In this document: positions 17,987-28,441 of the stretch, piece after piece
Numbering within the stretch: the stretch's first letter is position 1
How the letters are laid out: every line of letters begins with the position of its first letter
Source of the DNA: an uncultured Lachnoanaerobaculum sp.
GTDB lineage: Bacteria; Bacillota; Clostridia; Lachnospirales; Lachnospiraceae
DNA: 60,342 bases
Assembly (NCBI GenBank): GCA_937925515.1
Contig: CALALP010000028.1
Coordinates: 1 to 60,342 of the forward strand
Direction of reading: 5' to 3'
Notes under the pieces: model-generated
What the model saw: the letters and a program-made list of their open reading frames with translations, nothing else
Told to the model about the DNA's origin: nothing
Databases searched by the model: none
Made by a program: the position numbers and the translations under genes

Positions 17987-18568
17987 ATGAGTTTAGTCCC
18001 TACAGTCATAGAAAATACAAGTAGAGGCGAGAGAGCTTATGATATATATTCAAGACTATTAAAAGAAAGAATTATCTTTTTGACTGATGAGGTAAATGAT
18101 GTAACATCAAGTCTAGTAGTCGCACAATTACTATTTTTAGAGGCAGAAGACCCTTCAAAAGATATTAATTTATATATAAATAGTCCCGGAGGCAGTGTAG
18201 TTTCAGGACTTGCTATTTATGATACAATGCAATGTATAAAATGTGATGTTTCAACTATATGTATGGGAATGGCTGCAAGTATGGGAGCATTTTTACTTGC
18301 AGGAGGTACAAAGGGCAAGAGATTTGCACTTCCTAATGCTGAGATTATGATTCATCAGCCGTCAGGTGGAGCAAAGGGACAAGCAACAGACATTAAGATT
18401 GTTGCCGACCAAATCCTTAAAACCAAGCAAACCTTAAATAAAATTTTATCAGAAAATACAGGTCAACCGATTGAAATAATTGAAAGGGATACTGAAAGAG
18501 ATAATTATATGTCTGCCGAGGAGGCATTAAGTTATGGCTTAATTGATAAGATTGTAGAACATCACTAG
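17987..18568 (+). CDS. clpP: ATP-dependent Clp protease proteolytic subunit
   Basis: A 193-residue serine protease subunit that forms the tetradecameric chamber used with ClpX. The triad is visible: Ser98 in GMAASMGAF, His123 in MIHQPSGG and Asp172 in ERDNYMSAEEA. INSPGGSV forms the substrate-binding strand. Length matches the family and no long propeptide is present. AAGGAGG precedes the ATG. It lies between tig and clpX, with 15 and 9 nt gaps, so the three are almost surely co-transcribed. Confidence 0.97.
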   Translation: MSLVPTVIENTSRGERAYDIYSRLLKERIIFLTDEVNDVTSSLVVAQLLFLEAEDPSKDINLYINSPGGSVVSGLAIYDTMQCIKCDVSTICMGMAASMGAFLLAGGTKGKRFALPNAEIMIHQPSGGAKGQATDIKIVADQILKTKQTLNKILSENTGQPIEIIERDTERDNYMSAEEALSYGLIDKIVEHH

Positions 18569-18577
18569 GGGGTATCA

Positions 18578-19864
18578 ATGGCAAATAAAACACCGGAAAG
18601 AAAGAGAGTGGCTTGTTCTTTTTGTGGTAGGTCAGAATATTCTGTTTCTAAGATGTTTGTAGGAACAGGCTGCTATATATGTAATGAATGTGTCAGCATT
18701 TGTAGTGAAATACTTGCAGAAGAAAATTCAAAAAGTTCTGAAGTTAAATTAAATGGTATAAATTTACATAAACCAAAGGACATCAAGAAGTTTTTAGATG
18801 AATATGTAATAGGGCAAGATGAGGCTAAAAAAGTTTTATCTGTTGCTGTATATAATCATTATAAAAGAATTATGTCCCAAAAAAAAGTAGATGTTGAGAT
18901 TCAAAAAAGCAATATCTTAATGCTTGGCCCAACCGGTTCAGGTAAAACATATCTGGCACAAACTTTAGCTAAGATATTAAATGTACCATTTGCTATTGCT
19001 GATGCAACAACTCTTACTGAGGCAGGTTATGTAGGAGAAGATGTTGAAAACATTTTACTAAAACTAATACAGGCCGCTGATGATGATATTAAGAGGGCTG
19101 AATATGGAATAATTTATATTGATGAAATTGATAAAATAACAAAGAAATCAGAAAATGTTTCCATAACTAGAGATGTTTCAGGAGAGGGAGTTCAACAGGC
19201 ACTTCTAAAGATTTTAGAGGGAACTGTTGCAAATGTTCCACCTCAAGGAGGACGTAAGCACCCTCATCAAGAATTATTACAAATAAATACTTCAAATATA
19301 TTATTTATTTGTGGTGGGGCTTTTGATGGTCTGGAAAGAATTATAGAAAGAAGACTTAGTACAGGAAGCATAGGTTTTAATGCAGATATAGTTGAGAAAA
19401 ATTCAAGGGATATAGATGAATTATTTAAGCAAGTTATGCCACAAGACCTTACTAAGTTCGGACTGATACCGGAGTTTATAGGGCGAGTACCAATAACCGT
19501 ATCTCTTGATTTGCTTGATATTGACACTTTGGTTAAGATTCTTACAACACCTAAAAATGCACTTATAAAACAATATCAGAAACTTTTTGAAATGGACGAT
19601 GTAAAGCTTGAATTTGAAGATGATGCAATTACTGAAATTGCAAAACTAGCAGTAGAGCAAAAAACGGGTGCAAGAGGACTGCGTTCCATACTTGAAGATA
19701 CTATGATGGATATGATGTATGAGATTCCGTCAGATTCTACAGTTGGAATATGTACTATTTCAAAAGAAACCATTGAAACAGGCAAGCCAAATATTATAAG
19801 ACGAGATAAGATTGTGAAAGAAAAAAATAAAGAATCAAAAAAAGGTGATACTGAGATTGCCTAA
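18578..19864 (+). CDS. clpX: ClpX unfoldase ATPase subunit
   Basis: A 428-residue AAA+ unfoldase that selects substrates and feeds them to ClpP. The N-terminal zinc-binding domain has four Cys (CSFCGRSE and CYICNEC, residues about 13-41). Then come Walker A GPTGSGKT, the pore-loop GYVGED, Walker B IIYIDEIDK and the arginine-finger/sensor region with GFNADIV and IPEFIGRVP. ARGLRSILE lies in the small domain. The C-terminal tail is Lys/Glu-rich. AGGGGG lies before the ATG. Confidence 0.97.
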   Translation: MANKTPERKRVACSFCGRSEYSVSKMFVGTGCYICNECVSICSEILAEENSKSSEVKLNGINLHKPKDIKKFLDEYVIGQDEAKKVLSVAVYNHYKRIMSQKKVDVEIQKSNILMLGPTGSGKTYLAQTLAKILNVPFAIADATTLTEAGYVGEDVENILLKLIQAADDDIKRAEYGIIYIDEIDKITKKSENVSITRDVSGEGVQQALLKILEGTVANVPPQGGRKHPHQELLQINTSNILFICGGAFDGLERIIERRLSTGSIGFNADIVEKNSRDIDELFKQVMPQDLTKFGLIPEFIGRVPITVSLDLLDIDTLVKILTTPKNALIKQYQKLFEMDDVKLEFEDDAITEIAKLAVEQKTGARGLRSILEDTMMDMMYEIPSDSTVGICTISKETIETGKPNIIRRDKIVKEKNKESKKGDTEIA

Positions 19865-19874
19865 ACAAAATAAG

Positions 19875-19906
19875 CCCTACGGATATGCGAGTTCATTGCC
19901 GTAGGG
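19875..19906 (+). terminator. Hairpin between clpX and lon
   Basis: CCCTACGG (19875-19882) pairs perfectly with CCGTAGGG (19899-19906) across a 16-nt loop. The following TTTCATT is a short, imperfect T tract. It may be a partial terminator that lowers read-through from clpX into lon. Confidence 0.5.
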
Positions 19907-19943
19907 TTTCATTATAAGAGTATTAAAATTATATGGAGTTTTT

Positions 19944-22307
19944 ATGAAAATAATTACTATTGTAACAAGAGGCTTAACAGCATTACCTGATACAATTCTT
20001 AGTTTTGATGTTTCAAGAAAGGAATCAATCTCTGCTGTTAATGCCGCTCACAAAAAAGACGAAGAGATATTTATAGTATCTCAAATAGATCCTTTTAATA
20101 ATGAATTTAAAGAAGATGCTCTATATAAGTATGGAACTGTCGGAAAAATAGATAAGATAGTAAAGTTTCCTCAAGGTGGGCTTAGAGTATTAGTTAATTG
20201 TAATTATAGAGCAAAACTTTCTGAGGTAGTTTCCTCAAGTAAAATAGTTTATTGTAATGTAGAAAAAGATGAGGCACAAAAAGATGTTTCTGTAAATAAA
20301 GAAATATTAGACGCAATGTTAAATATTGTTAGAGATAAGGTTTCAGAGTATGCAAAGCTAAATGAAGAGTTTGAAACAAATGATTTACCTATGCTTATGA
20401 GTATAGAAGAACTAGACACTCTTATATATTCAGTGGCTATTACCATGCCTTGGAGAAATACAATTAGACAAAATATTTTAGAGATATTTTCACTAGAAGA
20501 AAGATATGTCTATCTTTGCAATGAATTGATTACTGAGATTCATCTTTTTGGCGTGAAAAGAAAAGTAGCCTCACAATTAAAGGACAATTTAGACCAACAT
20601 CAGAGAGAATATTATCTTAGAGAACAGCTAAAGGTTATAAGGCAGGAGCTTGGAGAAGATAGCGAAATAGAAAATGCAAGCTATGAATCAAAGATAAATG
20701 AACTTAACTTAAATCAAAAGTATAAGGATAAACTTCTAAAAGATGTAAGTAGAATTAAGGTAAATGCAGGGCAAAATGCAGAGGCAAATATACTTAGAAC
20801 CTACTTAGACACTGTTTTAGAAATCCCTTGGGGAGTATATACGACCGATAATAAAGACATTAAATATGCCTCAAAAATTCTTGAACAAGACCACTATGGA
20901 CTACAAAAGATAAAAGAAAGAATTATAGAATATTTAGCAGTAAGAATTTTAAATCCAAATAGTCAAGGGGCAATACTATGTCTTGCAGGGCCTCCGGGGA
21001 CAGGTAAGACTTCAATAGCAAAGAGTGTTGCAAAGGCACTTGGAAGAAAGTATGTAAGGCTTTCTTTGGGTGGCGTAAAAGATGAGGCTGAAATTAGAGG
21101 ACATAGAAAGACTTATATCGGTGCAATGCCGGGAAGACTAGTAGATGCACTTCGTCAGGCAAAATCAAGCAATCCACTTATACTACTTGATGAAATAGAT
21201 AAGACTTCAGGCAACCACAAGGGGGATTTATCTTCAGCACTTTTAGAGGTGCTTGACGGCGAACAAAATGTAAAGTTTAGAGATAATTATGTAGAAATAC
21301 CGATAGACCTTTCTAAAGTTCTATTTCTTGCAACTGCAAACTTTGTAGAAAACATACCTGCTCCACTACTTGATAGAATGGAGATTATAGAGGTAAGTTC
21401 TTATACTGAAAATGAAAAATTTCATATTGCAAGGGATTATTTAGTTAAGAAACAAATAGTTGCAAATGGGCTTAATGAAAAGGAAGTAGAATTTACTGAT
21501 GAGGCATTAAAAAGGCTTATTCATAATTATACAAGAGAGGCAGGAGTCAGAAGACTTGAAAGAAATATCGGCGAGATTTGCAGAAAATGTGCAAGAAATA
21601 TACTGGAAGAAGTAGGCGATGTAGTTTTAGAGGAAAATGTTACCGATAAAGAAAAAAATGTCAAAAAGCGAGTTAAAAGAAAAATCAAGATTAAGGATAC
21701 TAAGCTTGAAAAATATCTAGGAAAGCCAAGATACAATTTTGAAACTGTAAATGAAAAAGATGAGGTTGGTATAGTAAGAGGTCTTGCTTGGACTCCTGTC
21801 GGAGGAGATACTCTTCAAATCGAAGTAAACATTCTAAAAGGTAAGGCAGGTATTTTGCTTACAGGTAGAATGGGAGATGTGATGAAAGAGTCTGCCAAGA
21901 TAGGGCTAAGTTATATTCGCTCAATAATGGAAGAATATAATATTGAAAGTGATTTCTTTGATACACATGAAATACATATTCATATCCCCGAGGGGGCAGT
22001 ACCGAAAGACGGCCCAAGTGCAGGTATAACTATGGCAGTAGCTATTTTATCTGCAATAACAGGAATAAAGGTAAAAGCTTTTGTTGCCATGACAGGAGAA
22101 ATAACCCTTAGAGGTCGAGTTCTCCCTGTGGGAGGTTTAAAAGAAAAAATACTTGCTGCAAGACTTGCAGGTATTAAGACTATTATTGTGCCTGAAAAAA
22201 ATAAGTTAGATATTTTAGAGTTATCAGAAGAGATAACAGGGGGACTTGACATAAAGTATGTAGACTCGCTTAAGCAAGTAATTGATATTGCACTTGTGAA
22301 AGAATGA
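19944..22307 (+). CDS. lon: Lon protease (LonA)
   Basis: A 787-residue ATP-dependent serine protease that degrades misfolded and regulatory proteins. The N-terminal substrate-binding domain (about 1-200) has an LPDT start. A coiled-coil follows with YYLREQLKVIRQELGED. The AAA+ module has Walker A GPPGTGKTS and Walker B PLILLDEIDK. The C-terminal protease domain carries the dyad Ser692 in PKDGPSAGI and Lys735 in GGLKEKILAAR. Lys-rich sequence around 565-575 lies before the protease domain. GGAG lies 5 nt before the ATG. engB follows after 10 nt, a common Firmicute order. Confidence 0.97.
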   Translation: MKIITIVTRGLTALPDTILSFDVSRKESISAVNAAHKKDEEIFIVSQIDPFNNEFKEDALYKYGTVGKIDKIVKFPQGGLRVLVNCNYRAKLSEVVSSSKIVYCNVEKDEAQKDVSVNKEILDAMLNIVRDKVSEYAKLNEEFETNDLPMLMSIEELDTLIYSVAITMPWRNTIRQNILEIFSLEERYVYLCNELITEIHLFGVKRKVASQLKDNLDQHQREYYLREQLKVIRQELGEDSEIENASYESKINELNLNQKYKDKLLKDVSRIKVNAGQNAEANILRTYLDTVLEIPWGVYTTDNKDIKYASKILEQDHYGLQKIKERIIEYLAVRILNPNSQGAILCLAGPPGTGKTSIAKSVAKALGRKYVRLSLGGVKDEAEIRGHRKTYIGAMPGRLVDALRQAKSSNPLILLDEIDKTSGNHKGDLSSALLEVLDGEQNVKFRDNYVEIPIDLSKVLFLATANFVENIPAPLLDRMEIIEVSSYTENEKFHIARDYLVKKQIVANGLNEKEVEFTDEALKRLIHNYTREAGVRRLERNIGEICRKCARNILEEVGDVVLEENVTDKEKNVKKRVKRKIKIKDTKLEKYLGKPRYNFETVNEKDEVGIVRGLAWTPVGGDTLQIEVNILKGKAGILLTGRMGDVMKESAKIGLSYIRSIMEEYNIESDFFDTHEIHIHIPEGAVPKDGPSAGITMAVAILSAITGIKVKAFVAMTGEITLRGRVLPVGGLKEKILAARLAGIKTIIVPEKNKLDILELSEEITGGLDIKYVDSLKQVIDIALVKE

Positions 22308-22317
22308 TAGGAGAAAT

Positions 22318-22905
22318 ATGATTATAAAAACAGCTGTACTTGAAACTGTATGTGGTATAACAAGTAAATTCCCTGAAAATGAATTTCCTGAGATAGTATT
22401 TGCAGGAAAATCAAATGTAGGAAAGTCAAGTTTAATAAATGCACTTATGAATAGAAAAAGTCTTGCAAGAACCTCAGCACAACCCGGAAAAACTCAAACT
22501 ATTAATTATTATAAGGTAAATGATAATTTATATTTTGTTGATTTACCCGGATATGGCTATGCCAAGGTTTCAGAAGAAATTAAGCAAAAATGGGGTAAAA
22601 TGGTTGAAAGATATCTACATTTTTCAAAAAAAATAGTTGCTATATTACTTTTAGCAGATATAAGACATGAACCCTCAGCAAATGATAAAATAATGTATGA
22701 TTGGATTATAAGCCAAGGCTTTAAGCCTATAATAATTGCAACTAAATCAGATAAGATTAAAAAAAGTGCATTACAAAAGCACATAAGCTTGCTAAGAAAG
22801 GGGTTTGATTGTGATAATGACACAGTTATAATTCCCTTCTCAGCATTAAATAAACAAGGAAAAGAAGAAATCTATGAGGTGTTAGAGCATAGACTTAGCC
22901 CATAA
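22318..22905 (+). CDS. engB: Ribosome-biogenesis GTP-binding protein EngB/YsxC
   Basis: A 195-residue GTPase needed for late large-subunit assembly. Visible motifs are G1 AGKSNVGKSSL, the switch region around KTQTINYY, G3 VDLPGYGYAKV and G4 ATKSDK, followed by IPFSALNKQGKEEI (G5). Length is typical. AGGAG precedes the ATG by 5 nt, and the gap to lon is 10 nt, so it is the last gene of the lon unit. Its last 11 nt overlap the end of the oppositely oriented DUF4364 gene. Confidence 0.96.
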   Translation: MIIKTAVLETVCGITSKFPENEFPEIVFAGKSNVGKSSLINALMNRKSLARTSAQPGKTQTINYYKVNDNLYFVDLPGYGYAKVSEEIKQKWGKMVERYLHFSKKIVAILLLADIRHEPSANDKIMYDWIISQGFKPIIIATKSDKIKKSALQKHISLLRKGFDCDNDTVIIPFSALNKQGKEEIYEVLEHRLSP

Positions 22906-23413
22906 GTTTTTTAATTAGGTATTGATATATTTCAATGCTATTATCACGCCACATATCACACATGTGTTTAGCAGTTTCCTCATCAGTTGCTGAAAGCTCC
23001 ATGTTTATAAGCTTTGTTTTGCCTTCTCTTATTTCAAAATGAACAATGTAATCTAAATTGGAAGTTTGATAATATTCTGCAATATTACCTGTTTCACTTC
23101 TAAATTTAAATTTATTTTTAGAGATATACTCATTCATATCCTCAATAGCTGCAGGCGAGATTTTATTGGTGAAGAATTTAAGTGTTTCTTCTCCCTCATT
23201 TTCGAGCTCATATTTTGTAACACTATGAGAGGAATATATTGAAATAAGGTTTGTACTTACAAGTTCTGAAATAGCTTTTTGAAACATAAAATAGCTTGTG
23301 TAATTATAGGACAGGAAAAATTCAGATAGTTGAGTATTTGAAAGTGGAAAATCAACCTGCCCCAACATATAGAGTATCATTAATTTATATAGGGTTATAG
23401 GGTCTGAGAACAT
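22895..23413 (-). CDS. DUF4364-family winged-helix-like protein
   Basis: A 172-residue cytosolic protein of the DUF4364 family, widespread in Clostridia and believed to resemble PadR/winged-helix regulators. The N-terminal LYKLMILYMLGQVDFPLSNTQ is a typical first helix pair of a winged helix. VSTNLISIYSSHSVTKYELENEG would form the wing. The C-terminal half contains a beta-rich part and the helix EETAKHMCDMWRDNSIEIYQ. GGAGG precedes the ATG at 23413. It is convergent with engB and the two coding ends overlap by 11 nt without a terminator between. Its target is unknown. Confidence 0.85.
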   Translation of the reverse strand: MFSDPITLYKLMILYMLGQVDFPLSNTQLSEFFLSYNYTSYFMFQKAISELVSTNLISIYSSHSVTKYELENEGEETLKFFTNKISPAAIEDMNEYISKNKFKFRSETGNIAEYYQTSNLDYIVHFEIREGKTKLINMELSATDEETAKHMCDMWRDNSIEIYQYLIKKLMG

Positions 23414-23600
23414 AAAACCTCCAAAATTTAACTATTTAGTGTATATAGGGATTATATCATGAAATTATAGAAAAACATATTTGCTTTTAAATTATTTTTA
23501 CTTCTAATTCAAGGCTATTTATGTTATATTTAAGTCTAGTAGACTTGAGTTATTAGATAAAATAATTAACCAAGTATAACTTTGTATGGATAGGTGTATT

Positions 23601-26600
23601 ATGAGAGAAAAAATCAATCGTTTGGCTAATGGAATAATTGACAGAGATATTCCTAAAATTAGTATAGCACCGGAAACTATGAATTTACCAATTAAATCAG
23701 ATGAAATCGTAAGAATGGATATTAAAGTGAACAGTCTAAATAATATCCATGTTAAAGGGCTTGCTTATTCAAGTAGTTATAGAGTAAAGGTGCTTACTCC
23801 GTCTTTTGGAGGTCAAAACAATATAATACAAATAGAGATTGATTCTAGGTTTTTAAAATCAGGTGCTGTAATCGAGGGAGTTATTGACTTAGTAACTAAC
23901 GCAGGCGAGTTTTCAGTGCCTTATTCATATAGAGTTTTGACCGGGCAAACAAATGATGTCTTATCAGAAATTAAAACTATTGAAGACTTTATGATTATAG
24001 CTAAGGAAGATGCACAAACAGCCCTTAGAGTGTTTGAGTACAAAGATTTTATAAATATTCCCTTTATGGACGATATTAAATTAAGGGCTTTGTATGAGGC
24101 ATTTTCAAATAGAAATAATAAACCGAATGCTTTAGAGGAATTTTTAGTTGCAATTAATAAAAAAGAACCTGTAAAGGTTACTTCTGATACAAATTTAATA
24201 GATTTTGAACAAGTAGTAAATGATTTAGAGGCTAAGATTACACTTAGAAAAAATACATGGGGTTATTTGGGGTTTGCTGTCCAATCAAGTGCAGATTTTA
24301 TAGAACTAAGTGATAGATATATTAATGAGGCTGACTTTAAAAATAATAAGTTTGATTATAAATTTAAAATTAATAGTGAGAGATTACACCGTGGAAAAAA
24401 TGAGGGGACTATTTCATTTATAAGTGTAAATCAAACTATTGTTGTAGATATTTTAGCTTATTCAGGAAGTGGCAGTGATGAATATATAAACCACAATAAA
24501 GTAAATTATAAAAAATGTTTATATGAATACACAAAATACAGACTTAGATATGAATCCGGCAGTGCAAGTAAAACAGAATGTATAGACGGCATGCTTGATG
24601 CACTTAATAAGTTGCTTACATTTTCAATAAGAACTGAATATGTAAAACTTTTAAAGGCAGAAGTATATATAATTGCAGGTTCTAAGGCAAGTGCAGCCGA
24701 TATATTGGACTCTATAAGAAATACTGTAAGAGAAAGGCGACAAGACCTTGTTGAGGAGTACATTTTACTTGAATATCTTGATATAAAGGTTTATTTAAGA
24801 GATGCTAAAAAGAAAAGTTTAGTAAGACTTATTAAAAGAATTATAGAAGATGAGGGCTTATATCTACTTATTCCATTGCTTGTAGATTTAGATGAAAAGA
24901 TAGCAGATGATCCGTCTTCACTCTTTGAATTTTTTAGAAAACAGTATTTAGACGGTTGTAGAAGTCCATATCTTTATATTTTTTATTGTAAACTTTTAAC
25001 ACAATTTCCTGAGTTTTTACATGATATGGGAGATTTTGAAATTCATGCATTATACTGCATGGCAAGGTATCATGGCATTGGTTCTGAACTTGCCAGAATT
25101 ATAGCAAGGCGTGCAGGTAATGTAAAACTTGATGAGGGGCTTTACTTTATTTTATTAAAGAAACTTTATAAGGCATCACCTGAAAAGGAATTTTTGCGTG
25201 TAGTATGTCAAGCATTTATAAAAAATTCAGTAGTTGATGAAAAAGTACATGAATGGTATGAGGACGGAATAGAGGAAGATTTACAACTTGCAGGACTATA
25301 TGAAAACTTTGTTTATTCACTTCCTGCAAAGTATGATAAAAAGCTTTCTGAAAATTTACTTATGTATTTTGACAGTAGAAACTCTTTACTTGATGATACA
25401 CATAGAGGCTATATTTATTCAAATATTTTAAAGTATTATACTGAGGACGAAGACATTTATCTTACATTTATAAGTACTATTGAAAAATATGCCCTTGAGC
25501 AACTTAGACAATCAAAAATAAACATTCATCTTGCAAACATTTATCAAAAAGTTTTAAGACCGGAAATGATAGATGAGAAATTGTCTAAAACTGCTCCGTC
25601 AATTTTAAGTTCAGTTTACATAGAAAATACTAATAATTTGATTACTTCACTTATAGTAATTTATCCTGAACTTAATGAAGAGTATATCTATAATTTTGAG
25701 AAAAATGTAGCCTTTGTGCCGGTAGCTACAAAAGATACAGTAATATTACTTCAAGACTCTTATGAAAACAGGTATTCACTTGATTTTAAGGGAGAAAAAG
25801 CTGTTGATTTACCTAGGGTTTTAGATGCTTGTTATAAGCTAAATCCTAATCATCAGCTTTATAGAACAGCAAAACTTACTGCTATACTAGAGAGAAATAC
25901 TGCCTCAATAGAAGATGCAGACTTTTTAGAAAGTGCAATGAAAGAAATGCCTCTTTCCTACATTTGCAAAGAAAAAATCCTTTCACATCTTGTAAGACTA
26001 TATAGAGATGCTTGTTTAAAGCTTACAGGGCCTGATGAATGGGGAGCAAGAAAAAATGAATTGCTACTTTATGCTGATAAAAGTCTTTTAAATCAAAAAG
26101 AAAGAACTATGGTTTGCGATACCTTAATTATGCTTGGATATATCAAGGAATCTTATGAGATGATTCGACTTTATGATTGTCATGACATTTCTTTTGAAAC
26201 TTTAGTAAGACTTTGTACTAAAATGCTTGTTGACAGAATGTCAATGGAAGACCCATTATTACTTAAGTTAGCATTTAGGGCAGTAAAAGAGGGTAATAAA
26301 GACAGCATTATACTTGAGTATGTAGCAGAAAATTTTAACGGCAGCACAAAAGATATGTATATGGTTTTAAAGACTAGCATTGAAGAACATACTCAAACCG
26401 GCGATTTAGAGGAAAAATTATTAGCTCAGCTTATTTTTACAAATGAGAAAAAATACATAGATCAAACTTTTGCTTGGTATGTAAGTAGAAAGAAAACAAG
26501 TGAAACTTTGATAAATGCATTTTTTACAGTTAAGTCTTGTTATTATTTTATGGACGGAGTATATACACTTGATAAGGTTTTTGAACATCTTGAAGATGCT

Positions 26601-27200
26601 ATTGTTTCTCAACCGGATAAGAGAAAAATACCTATAATTTATCAGCTTGCTATTACAAAGTATTATTCTACTTTAAGCTATCTTAATGAAGAAAGAACTA
26701 AACTGGCAACTGAACTTGTAAATGGTCTTATTAGAAATGATATATTTTTCTCATATTATAGAGATTTTGGAGATTCTGTAAACATTCCAAAAGATGTGTT
26801 AGACAAATCAATTTTAGTATTTAATGCTGAAAATCATAGAAATATAAGACTTCGTTCCAAAATCACTCCTATTGACAAGGAGTTTGGATATGATGAAATG
26901 AGAAAAATGGTACATGAACTTGACTATTTCATAAAAGAAAGGATATTGTTTGAGGGAGAAAATTGGGAGTATAAAGTTTATGATATTTCTTACGGAGCTG
27001 AGGAGCTTTTGGAAGAAGGAGCAATACAATATACTAACAACTTGGAAGAACATCAAAAATCAAGATTTGATAGTCTTAACAACCTTTCTCTACTTAAAGG
27101 AGATAAGTTGAAAACAGCAATGGAAGATTATATATACAAAGATGAGATGTCAAGGGCATTGTTTAATATTAGTGATAAAGATTTAGGGGGTAAGCGATGA
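23601..27200 (+). CDS. DUF5717-family large protein
   Basis: A 1199-residue protein with no signal peptide or membrane segment. The N-terminal 120 residues (PKISIAPETMNLPIKSDEIVR, then repeated beta strands) look like an Ig-like/beta domain. The rest is mostly alpha-helical, with recurring Leu/Tyr helix pairs like solenoid repeats. I recognise it as the DUF5717 family of Lachnospiraceae and relatives; no function is established. The ATG at 23601 is chosen because a short AGG lies upstream and the codon five residues earlier lacks a ribosome site. It is the first gene of an eleven-gene set and overlaps the DUF5716 gene by 4 nt (ATGA), which argues for a complex made at a fixed ratio. Confidence 0.8.
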   Translation: MREKINRLANGIIDRDIPKISIAPETMNLPIKSDEIVRMDIKVNSLNNIHVKGLAYSSSYRVKVLTPSFGGQNNIIQIEIDSRFLKSGAVIEGVIDLVTNAGEFSVPYSYRVLTGQTNDVLSEIKTIEDFMIIAKEDAQTALRVFEYKDFINIPFMDDIKLRALYEAFSNRNNKPNALEEFLVAINKKEPVKVTSDTNLIDFEQVVNDLEAKITLRKNTWGYLGFAVQSSADFIELSDRYINEADFKNNKFDYKFKINSERLHRGKNEGTISFISVNQTIVVDILAYSGSGSDEYINHNKVNYKKCLYEYTKYRLRYESGSASKTECIDGMLDALNKLLTFSIRTEYVKLLKAEVYIIAGSKASAADILDSIRNTVRERRQDLVEEYILLEYLDIKVYLRDAKKKSLVRLIKRIIEDEGLYLLIPLLVDLDEKIADDPSSLFEFFRKQYLDGCRSPYLYIFYCKLLTQFPEFLHDMGDFEIHALYCMARYHGIGSELARIIARRAGNVKLDEGLYFILLKKLYKASPEKEFLRVVCQAFIKNSVVDEKVHEWYEDGIEEDLQLAGLYENFVYSLPAKYDKKLSENLLMYFDSRNSLLDDTHRGYIYSNILKYYTEDEDIYLTFISTIEKYALEQLRQSKINIHLANIYQKVLRPEMIDEKLSKTAPSILSSVYIENTNNLITSLIVIYPELNEEYIYNFEKNVAFVPVATKDTVILLQDSYENRYSLDFKGEKAVDLPRVLDACYKLNPNHQLYRTAKLTAILERNTASIEDADFLESAMKEMPLSYICKEKILSHLVRLYRDACLKLTGPDEWGARKNELLLYADKSLLNQKERTMVCDTLIMLGYIKESYEMIRLYDCHDISFETLVRLCTKMLVDRMSMEDPLLLKLAFRAVKEGNKDSIILEYVAENFNGSTKDMYMVLKTSIEEHTQTGDLEEKLLAQLIFTNEKKYIDQTFAWYVSRKKTSETLINAFFTVKSCYYFMDGVYTLDKVFEHLEDAIVSQPDKRKIPIIYQLAITKYYSTLSYLNEERTKLATELVNGLIRNDIFFSYYRDFGDSVNIPKDVLDKSILVFNAENHRNIRLRSKITPIDKEFGYDEMRKMVHELDYFIKERILFEGENWEYKVYDISYGAEELLEEGAIQYTNNLEEHQKSRFDSLNNLSLLKGDKLKTAMEDYIYKDEMSRALFNISDKDLGGKR

Positions 27201-28441
27201 GTACCAAAGCTCTAGGTATAGACTTAAGCGATACAAATACCAATTTGGTATTTTCAGGTATAGATGTAGTGCTATCATTTCCCACAACAATATGTAGAGA
27301 AAAGGGAAAAGATGAGTGGTTTGTAGGTGAAGATGCCTATAAAAAGCTTTTAAAAGGCGACGGTGTAATCATTGATAAACTTTTATCGCTTACTATAAGA
27401 AAAGGGACTGCTACAATAGATAATGTTAAATATAAGGGAAAAGAAATACTAAAGAAATTTTTTCAGACTATTATAGATAGAGTTGTATCAAAATATTCTA
27501 TTGGCTATCCTGAAGAAATAGTTATATCAATTCCAAAACTTGATTCAAATATAGTAGATCAAGTGATGTCTTGCTTTGTAGAACTTGGATATATTAAGTC
27601 CCATATTCATGTAATAAGCAGATGTGAAAGTTTTATATGTTATACTATGAAACAAAAAAAAGAAATCTGGAATAATCAAGTTGGACTATTTTATTTATCT
27701 GACCATGAACTTACTTATTACGAATTAAAAGTTACTCAAGGTTATAGAAATGTTACAGTCATGGCGAATTCTTGGGACGGAGATACGAATTTTGATACAA
27801 ATGTTCTAAGAACACCTACAGGTGCAAAAGTAGGTGATCAGATACTGTTTGCATTGGCACAAAAAATGATACAAAAAAGATTGTTCTCCTCTATTTTGCT
27901 TGCAGGTAGAGGATTTGAAAATCTAAATGATTGGGCAATAAACTTTAAAAGTTTTGTGTGTCATAGCAATAGAAAAGTATTTTATGAAAAAAACCTTTTT
28001 GCAATAGGTGCTTGTAATAAGGCAGTAGACCTTATGAATCAAGTAAATAACCAAGGTTTTACCTGTATTTGCGACGGAAGATTAAGTACAACAGTTTATA
28101 TAAATATTGTAAAAAATTCTAAAGAATTAGAAGTTCCTCTTGCAAAAGCAGGCGATAGTTGGTATACCTTAACAAAAGAAATGAGAGTGATTGCAGATAG
28201 TGAAACAGGAATTGAAATTTCAGTACTTCCAATAAATGAAAAAAGTAAAAAGAAAATAAAGATTCCACTTGACTTCATACCAAAAAGACCTGATAGAATG
28301 AAAAAAACTATGAGAGTAGATTTAAAGACAGCATTTAAAGATTCTCGTACTATGATAATAGACATTAAAGATGCAGGTTTTGGGGATATAATTGAATCTA
28401 GCAAAGCACATTTTGTAAAAGAGGTTGATTTATGGGATTAA
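27197..28441 (+). CDS. DUF5716-family Hsp70/actin-fold-like protein
   Basis: A 414-residue protein. The N-terminus ALGIDLSDTNTNLVF matches a phosphate-1 loop of the ASKHA (actin/Hsp70/sugar kinase) fold. EEIVISIPKLDSNIVDQVM and HVISRCESFICYTM resemble the region before phosphate-2, and SSILLAGRGFENLNDW resembles the adenosine motif GGxxx. I recognise it as DUF5716, which occurs beside DUF5717. The C-terminal 90 residues are beta-rich and Lys-rich. It probably binds ATP and acts as a chaperone-like switch, but no activity is known. It overlaps both neighbours (4 nt and 10 nt). Confidence 0.75.
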   Translation: MSTKALGIDLSDTNTNLVFSGIDVVLSFPTTICREKGKDEWFVGEDAYKKLLKGDGVIIDKLLSLTIRKGTATIDNVKYKGKEILKKFFQTIIDRVVSKYSIGYPEEIVISIPKLDSNIVDQVMSCFVELGYIKSHIHVISRCESFICYTMKQKKEIWNNQVGLFYLSDHELTYYELKVTQGYRNVTVMANSWDGDTNFDTNVLRTPTGAKVGDQILFALAQKMIQKRLFSSILLAGRGFENLNDWAINFKSFVCHSNRKVFYEKNLFAIGACNKAVDLMNQVNNQGFTCICDGRLSTTVYINIVKNSKELEVPLAKAGDSWYTLTKEMRVIADSETGIEISVLPINEKSKKKIKIPLDFIPKRPDRMKKTMRVDLKTAFKDSRTMIIDIKDAGFGDIIESSKAHFVKEVDLWD